A stretch of 64,000 nt of DNA, from NCBI RefSeq assembly GCF_022201045.2, contig NC_068560.1:29219501-29283500 (forward strand), read 5' to 3'. This DNA comes from Citrus sinensis. Lineage: Eukaryota; Streptophyta; Magnoliopsida; Sapindales; Rutaceae. Positions 56,901-64,000 of this stretch are shown piece after piece. The stretch's first letter is position 1. Each line of letters opens with the position of its first letter. Position numbers and translations under genes: made by a program. The notes below the pieces were generated by a model. It had not been told where the DNA came from. It saw only the letters and a list, made by a program, of their open reading frames with translations, and made no database searches.

Positions 56901-58420
56901 ACAGCTTATTCTTTATATGAAGGTCGTGGATCTAATGGATGTCACAGATTTAGGAAGCTAGGTGTTCAAGAAGCATCACACCCATAAGGAAAAGTATAGG
57001 AAACAGATTAAGCTAAGAGAAAATGCAAAAATAAACTAATGAGAATTATAGACTCTATGGTACAGAAAGGATTATTTTCTGAATTCTTGTGTGGATTTCT
57101 AAACCACCTGGTAATTTTTATATCATATAAATATGAAAGAGCAATGGTAAACGAACAAAAGCATGACAAACCAATGACAAAAACTTTTGACTTCTAGTCA
57201 ATTCTGAGGATTTATAAGAAAAAGAAAAATGTAAATTCTTAAAGAAATTTTCAAAAATTCAAAAAAAAAAGACAAATATTTTTGTCATTGTTCTGTTCTT
57301 TTTTTATTAAAAAAAGGTACAAATCTAGTCAGTCAAGATGGTTTGCTTAACATGCAACTAGTGTTTGAAGATTCGAATTAAAATTAAAACATGAATAGTT
57401 CATACACGACTTGATTGGCAACATACAAAGCATAAAAGGGATAATTTTCACAGAAGGCATACTGATGATTGATATTCCTTCTATGCTGGAACACATGAGC
57501 AAGTTGAAACAGCCGTATGATAAATAACTGATAGAAGTATACTTTGGTGATCAACTTTTAGTGCTAACAAAAACTCTAAACTTGAACAATTTCAAGCCTC
57601 ACACATCTCAAAAACACAAAAAGCAAAGTAATTCGTCCAAATTGAGTCTCTGTCAAAGACTCAACTAGTATGAATTAGTTAAGTACCAAAACTTGCAACT
57701 TCACTCGTCAATTTCTCAAAGACATATCAAAATGCGTTGCATTCAATCAAATAAAGATTATTTTATTATAAAGAGGGCAAAAGAAGAGCTCACCATTGAT
57801 ATAGGACTCATTATTGAGATTAAATCTTGAAAAGTTCATGGATGTTGATTATGAATTAGCATCCCAGCTAGAGTGAGACCCAGCAGAGCAGCTGTGTATT
57901 ATCATGTCAAAGGTTTTAGAGTTCAGTGAATGAAGATTAAATCAACACAACCAAAAGCCAAAATTCAACCACAAACAATTATATAATATCATCTGAACAG
58001 CAATGAAAATAAGCAACCATTTGATTCAAAGAAAAGGCATATGTATTTAGGTAATTCTTCCTTTTGTTCCCTTAAAACCTGAAACTGATCAACAACATGA
58101 TCATGATTGGACCACCAAACTCTATGCTTTATACATAAACCATCAGCTTCTTGTGTTTCTAAAGATACAAACTGGAAGGCTACTGCTCACTCGAAAGCCC
58201 AGAAGTCAAAAGGACACTTTTTGTTTTTTTGAGAGGGAAAAAAATGACACATTAGTTCCACAATTTAAGTTAGAAATTAGAAGGTAATTATCATGTAAAC
58301 CACAAATGGCAAATAAAAACTGTTATGTTAGAAGGAATCATTGAACAAAGATTAAATAAAAATTAACCATATCATAAACTACTTCAAGAATAAATTAACC
58401 CAATGATCGGTAGAAATTGT
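53945..58420. other. Long stretch without a firm gene
   Basis: AT-rich DNA with an A-run (55071-55089) and a C-rich tract (55800-55830). A small coding-like island lies at 54770-55195. Short frames elsewhere have no recognisable domains. It could hold introns of an unrecognised minus-strand transcript that starts near 58640. Confidence 0.35.
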
Positions 58421-58439
58421 AACTCGCCAGGATTTCAGG

Positions 58440-58640
58440 TGAAAAGAGTAGGATCTTTGAACAGTGTACGGAGGCGCCCCAATCCAAAAGGACTACAGTG
58501 GACAGAAATCGCCTCCTAAACTGGAGGTCTAGCCTTCTAGGGTTTCTTGAAGAGATTAGAGCCAATTAAGATGAGGTATTCGTGACTTGGAATTTTCTGC
58601 ATTTATTAGAGGGATTTGCGCCAAACACGAATCAATTCTT
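58440..58640 (-). promoter_or_regulatory. Possible transcript leader, minus strand
   Basis: A compositional island in AT-rich DNA. On the minus strand it contains AAACCCTAGAAGGC, a telo-box-like motif common near plant transcription starts, and then pyrimidine-rich sequence. No start codon with a long frame follows. Confidence 0.25.
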
Positions 58641-60204
58641 CAAATACTACTGAAGAATGTGACAGAATACCAATGAAAATACATAAATGCCCTTTCTCTA
58701 GCACAACTAAACCCACTACTGTGCTTTCAAATTGTATTATAAACTTCTCGTATTGATATGGCTGCAGACTTGTTAGTGGTCAGTAAAATGTGGAATTTTG
58801 ACAATATTAATTTTTATTTTATTTTTTTATTATGTCTCCAATAAATTAATAAAGAGACTACAATTTCAAATAACCTTCATTGAAATTTTAGATTTCTAAA
58901 CTTACATTCACCAAAATTTCAGACTTCTTAACCTTGAGACTTGTCTAAAAGTTTAAAAGTTATGACCTCTAGAATATAATTTGGAACAAAAATACTTACA
59001 TTATATTCAATTATCAAAGATTAACATAACAAATCCCACCAAAAAAAGAAGTGATGTGTTAAAGTATAATTCATCATTTCTTTTTCTTTTTTTGGGTGTA
59101 ATTCATCATATTAAAAAAAAAAGTGCTACATTAAACATACCCACCGCTTTTATCCATATATTTATAAGTATACATAAAAAAAAATTTAAAATTATTCTTA
59201 TCATAAATGTTGAAAAAAAAATGCAACTTGTTAGAAGTGAATGTGATTTTTAAATATTATTTTGGGATATATTTGTGGGTTAATTTCATCCTACCCCTTA
59301 TTGCATTGACATACTTTAATTCACCCTCTAAAAATATGAAAACTTCAATCTACCCTCCAAAAAATGTTAACTCTGTTATTTTTAATATCCAAAAAAGAGT
59401 AAAATTGTATTTGTATACATACCGTAAGGGGTGTTAGATATAGAACCTTGTACATGTCAAATCAATGCCAGCAACATTGTACACATCATATATATAAGCC
59501 CTTAGTTTTTTGTTTAGTTATTTTTAAAACAAATATTTTAATATAAAAATATTTTAATTATTTTGAACTATATAGTCATCCTTTTGTATTTCATGCGTTA
59601 GTGCATCTTCTTCACACGGCTAACAGAGAAGCTTAGAAATAGAGCATATTAAGAATGACAAAAAACAAGAGATTTTGCAACTAAAAATCATGTCAAGACC
59701 AAACATTGAAGGCTGCTATAAAGAGAGAACACCCTTACGATGGTTAAGGTTAGAAATTTCTATTAATCTTTTTTTTTTTAATTCAAGTTGAAGGGTGTAG
59801 TAAATATTCAAGATTATGGATGACAGTGTTGAGTACCAATAATCAATATGTTAATGAGATCGATTATTGTTAAATTGACAGTTGTAGAAAAAATTGATGG
59901 ACAAACCCTAGGTTAACAAAATTCGATTTTTTTATTTATTTTATCAGTCATTTTGTTGAATTAATACTTTCATTTGTACAGATTTATTAGCAAAAAGAGG
60001 ATAATCACACTGGTGTTGTTGTTACTCTTAATGATCTTGGTGTTTATGAGACATTTTGCTTGTAATGAGTATAATTATTTTTTTTAAGTATTTTGTTTTA
60101 GGCTAAACTTCATACATTTTTTGTTTATGTATTTTGAAATTGAATTTGGTTTCAAGAAGCGGCTATATTTGCCAACTTCTCATTGGAAATTCATTGAGTG
60201 TAGA
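58641..60204. other. AT-rich intergenic DNA
   Basis: No gene seen. The segment around 59278-59410 (GGGTTAATTTCATCCTACCC onward) resembles one end of a Mutator-type element, but no partner end was found. Confidence 0.4.
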
Positions 60205-60987
60205 TAGGGTTGGCAAAATCCGGATCCGGATTAATAATTTTACATCCGGATCCGTAGAAAAATATGCGGATCCGGATGCAAGTAATATCCACAACGGATG
60301 CGGGCAGATATTCCAAATATCCAGATCCACAAAAATTAAAATTTAATAATTTAATATATATTTTAAAAATTCAATAATTTACCTAATAATATCAAATAAT
60401 ATCCAATCATAATTTAACAATGAATAATTCAACATGAATAACATACAAATAATCTCATAAATCAACAAATAAAATTTAATCTTTCATTTTTATTTCATTT
60501 TTAATGTATATTTTTAATATATATTTTTAATTTAAAATAAAATTCAATAATTTATCTCATAATATCAAATAAAATCCAATCATAATCCAACAATTAATAA
60601 TTCAATATAAATAAGATACAACATCATAAATTCACAAATAAAATTTAATTTTTGATTTTTGATTTAATTTTGAATTAAAAATAAAATTCAATAATTTACC
60701 TAATACTAACAAATAAAATTCAATTATAATCCAACAATTAATAAATCAACATGAACAATATACAACAACATAATAAATCCACAAATAAAATTTATTTTTA
60801 ATTTTTAATATATCTTTTAATTTAATTTGTAATTTAAAATAAAATTTATCCGGATCCATGCGGATCCCCATCTTCCACATCCGGATCCGTATTTTTTAAT
60901 ATGTGGATCTGGATTTTTCCGGATCCGGATCTTTCCGGATCCGGATCTTTCGAATCTTTGTGAATCCAAATTTATTTGACATCTCTA
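60205..60987. mobile_element. Non-autonomous hAT-like element
   Basis: 783 bp flanked by the perfect 8-bp duplication AGTGTAGA (60197-60204 and 60988-60995). Termini TAGGGTTGGCAAAA and, inverted, TAGAGATGTCAAAT. Clustered CGGATCCGGAT words lie at both ends and an AT-rich, internally repetitive core between them. Confidence 0.85.
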
Positions 60988-61174
60988 AGTGTAGACAAGT
61001 GCACTTCACATTACTTATTCTGGTTTGTAATTTTAATATGAATATCATGTTTAAATTTTGTTAACATAGGTTTTGATGTTTTATAATGCATATTTTTATG
61101 TTAGTTATTTATGATAGTATGATTTCTTTTGGTGATGTTATTGATTATATGTATGATTTTTATTTGTAGCAAAA

Positions 61175-61666
61175 CTTGAGAGTGAAGGCCATTGTTAATT
61201 TTGTTGGTAAAACACTTGAGGTTGTCTTCATTGACCTAGACACTCTAAGTAGAGTGTCTTGATTAATGCTGTAGTGGAAATGGTGTTTGGTAGAAATAGT
61301 TACAAAGCTGAGAGATTTAAAGGAGACAACTGATAATGATCATAAACTTTATCAAGTCTGGCATTTGTACAATCAGAAGAAGTATACTAAGATTGTATTT
61401 GAGATGGAAATAATACCATTCAGTATGCATAATGTCATCAGAAAAAAATTATTTGAGGATGACATTGAAGATGTTGCTGCTGGACCAAATGCTAAAAAGC
61501 CTAATATTTTAAGTGTGTTTTAAAAATAGCCCAAGAGACAATAAAATGAAGCAATGACAACCAAAGACATGGCTGCACCATAACAACATAAACAAGCTGG
61601 ATGTACATAGAGAGGTCGTAGAAAGAAGTCTGCGTGAAGAAAACCAACAACAGAGGTGCATCATTC
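61175..61666 (+). pseudogene. Decayed coding remnant, possibly MuDR N-terminal-like
   Basis: An open stretch (61287-61523) reads LRDLKETTDNDHKLYQVWHL then EMEIIPFSMHNVIRKKLFED. Upstream, in a different register, is GKTLEVVFIDLDTLSRVS, which recalls the N-terminal region of MuDR-type proteins. Stops and shifts are present. The assignment is weak; it may be an unrelated gene relic. Confidence 0.3.
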
Positions 61667-62997
61667 TGTTAACATATATGTTTTCATAATGTTGATTTTG
61701 ATGATAACAAATAAAATTAAGAATGATTAATCTTTTAACATCAAATTATTTTTTATACATTTTAAATAAATCATTATTTTTATATTATAAAGGTTTTATA
61801 TTTAATGGAAAAATGATTTTATGAAATTGGTTGTTTTTCAAGTTTATCTTTTAAGCTCAAATTATTTTTTATACATTTTAAATAAATCATTATTTTTACA
61901 TTATAAAGGTTTTATATTTAATGGAAAAATGATTTTATGAAATTGGTTGTTTTTCAAGTTTATGATTTAATTGAAAGAGTTTTGAAAATTTTGAAATCAA
62001 CAAGTATTGCTTGAAATTTTGGAGAATGACTTATTTGAAAAGTGTCATAGCATTTTGGGTTATACCATAATTTTAAAAAGTTTTGGGATTAACAAAGCAT
62101 TACTTCGAATTTCTGAAATTGGACATATTTGTAAATGTTCATAACATTTTGGGCCATAATACAATTATAAAAAGTTTTGGGGCCAAACTATAATTTTAAA
62201 AAATAATTCACTGTAGCAAGTGGCTTACCGGATATGGTAAACGGCAATCCAGATTTTGGGCAATAAGCTTCTGGAGCATAAACGGCTATCCGGATTTCAC
62301 AAGCGGCAATCTGAATTTCAAAAGCGGCTAACCGGATATGAAAAGCGGCATGTCAGATATTCTGAAATTCAAATTTTTGCCTTAACGGTAACATAAAAGC
62401 GGCTTACCGGATTCATAAATGGCAAGCTGGTTATGACCAAAAAGTGCATAACGGCTAGTTTTTGAGTTCAAACTATATAAACTCAAAACCAATTCATTTT
62501 TGGCAATCTTGGCAAGCAAAAACAAGTGCACACAATATATATTGAGCTTCAATTTCGTAAATCATCTTTGTTCTTCAATTTGTATATCCACTCTTAAAGA
62601 GAGTTTCATTGTTGTAATTTTCATTTCTCATCAAATTGTGAGTGTACAAGTGTGAGAAATACTTAGGGTGAAGAGATTGGAAAGATAATCTCTTGTTGTA
62701 AAGGTTCATTGACACCTTGAAATCAATTGTAAATGTTTGAAGCCTTGGAAAGGCTTGGATAGTGAAATCCTCAAGCCCGGTGTGCTTGGAGGCATGGACG
62801 TAGGCGGGGATTGCCGAACCACGTAAAAATCCTTGAGTTTGCTTTCTCTTCCCTTGCTCATTTATTATTGTGCTTTCATTGAATTTATTGTTTTTGAATT
62901 TATTAAGACATTAGATTGGATTGTTATGTGGTTTGCTTAGCTTAATTTTTAAAATTCTAATTCACCTCCCCTCTTAGGTTGCCTAGTTAGTATTTCA
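61667..62997 (+). mobile_element. Solo LTR (Copia-like)
   Basis: Begins TGTTAACATATATG and ends TTTCA. The 3' part contains GGCATGGACGTAGGCGGGG and CACCTCCCCTCTTAGGTTGCC, a combination I associate with long plant Copia LTRs. The flanks CATTC and AATTC match at four of five bases. No primer site follows, so no internal region remains. Confidence 0.65.
61731..61965. repeat. 119-bp tandem duplication inside the solo LTR
   Basis: 61731-61848 and 61850-61965 are almost the same (TTTTTATACATTTTAAATAA onward). Confidence 0.9.
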
Positions 62998-63009
62998 AAT
63001 TCCACCAAT

Positions 63010-63762
63010 ATGAAGCCCTTCATTCCTAAACTTGTTGTTGAGCATGAACTTGAACTTTAGCCTCAACCTTTTCCTGAATTTTAGCCTTAATCCTAGTCTG
63101 AACCTCCATTTGAACTTTTGCCTCAACCTCAAACTAAACTTCAGCCTTAATTCTAGTCTCAACCTTAACCTCTTACTTAACCTGAACTTGAACCTCTCCA
63201 ACTTCATCAAGACACACCTATATTTGATAATGCATTTACTTCCGAACCACAAAACATCTATGATATACTACAAAAACTCGGGCCAGCAATCACTACTATC
63301 GAGAATCCAGCAATGCAGTTCATTACTCCTACAAAAGAACCTGTTGTTGAAATACCAGCAACTGAACCACAATTTGACCATACCCTATACCAAATTCCTA
63401 CAGTTAACCCTCCGTTACAGCAAGAAACACCATGTAATGAAGCTAATGAAGTTGCTGCACCCTTAGAATATAATGCTCTAGACAAAGCTGATGGTTGTGA
63501 AACTAATTCCTTCCACCTTTCACAATGCAATGACCATGTGTGGGACTTAAAAGTTGAGGATGCTAATGATTTATTTGAGTTTTCTATGGTGAATGATGAG
63601 GATGACATTGATTTTGATAAGGAGACAATTGATCTACCATTATCTAAGTTTTTCAAGGATTGTTCTTCACAACTATTTTCAAAGGATGCTATCCCTACAG
63701 AACCTCAGGCAGAAATAGTCACACTGAATATACAAGACTTGGCATTACAAGTTGACCAAGTA
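63010..63762 (+). pseudogene. Acidic unrecognised reading frame with a decayed Pro/Gln repeat start
   Basis: From 63313 the frame is open for 150 codons to 63762 and acidic near its end (MVNDEDDIDFDKE). The same frame upstream, from an ATG at 63010, reads as a degenerate Leu-Gln-Pro-Gln-Pro repeat in which several Gln positions are stops. Alternative frames through this repeat look long (Leu/Asn or Lys/Arg-rich) but are low-complexity shadows. No domain recognised. It may be the continuation of the remnant at 61175-61666, split by the solo LTR. Confidence 0.35.
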
Positions 63763-63765
63763 TAG

Positions 63766-64000
63766 TTTTCTAAAATAAAAGCAATAAAAGCCCCACCACA
63801 TTGTAAATATCCAAAAAAAAAAGCCCCACTTACATTTTATCTATTTTTAATTCGGATATATTTACAGCTATTCTTATTTTTTCTTCGAAAAGTTTTGCGT
63901 TCTTGATAAAATTATAAGATAACAAATTAATTAAAGAAGTAAGCATTTTGGCCATAAACGTTTGAATTTCACATGGACAATCTTAGGCCAGGGTAGTAAT
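63766..64000. other. Right edge of window
   Basis: AT-rich; nothing seen. Confidence 0.4.

Noticed and set aside
63032-63466. Leu/Asn-rich and Lys/Arg-rich frames over the repeat
   Set aside because: Low-complexity shadows of the CCTCAACCTT-type repeat; the Gln/Pro frame explains it better.

Overview
The window is AT-rich plant nuclear DNA. It has spliced genes with GT/AG introns, plant cell-wall gene families, Copia retrotransposons primed by initiator tRNA-Met, and Mutator, hAT, Harbinger and CACTA-type DNA elements. A woody eudicot such as Citrus would fit, but that is an impression from the protein style and no search was run.

Positions 414-43481 are a three-unit tandem array. Each unit carries two plant soluble epoxide hydrolase genes on the minus strand (EH1, then EH2), a degenerate tRNA-Thr between them, and a small secreted invertase/pectin-methylesterase inhibitor (PMEI family) gene on the plus strand, divergent from EH2. 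Unit 1 is 414-9560, unit 2 is 10411-25651 and unit 3 is 26487-43481. The 1-2 and 2-3 junctions hold an 835-850 bp CACTA-like fragment.

Gene fate differs by unit. All three PMEI genes are open; copies 2 and 3 encode the same protein. EH2 is intact in units 1 and 3 (317 aa, complete Asp-Asp-His triad). EH2 of unit 2 is a pseudogene with a 416-bp deletion, a lost catalytic His and a very young Copia element in exon 3. EH1 of unit 1 is open over 317 codons, but its nucleophile Asp is Ala. EH1 of units 2 and 3 are pseudogenes split by a Pack-MULE and by an 8.1-kb LTR element. Shared and private insertions show that units 2 and 3 are closest over much of their length, yet parts of unit 3 match unit 1 instead, so the array is a recombination patchwork.

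Right of the array come a five-exon gene for a small Ser/Arg-rich nuclear protein (43916-46357, minus), a full-length pectin methylesterase with its inhibitor-like pro-region (47161-49496, minus) and a divergent pectin methylesterase without a pro-region (52082-53230, plus). PMEI-family inhibitors and pectin methylesterases therefore lie within 50 kb of each other. From 53.3 kb to the end the DNA is mostly intergenic: a MULE-like element, a hAT element, a solo LTR and decayed coding remnants.

Exon limits were read by eye from splice consensus and family alignment. Product names rest on recalled family motifs.
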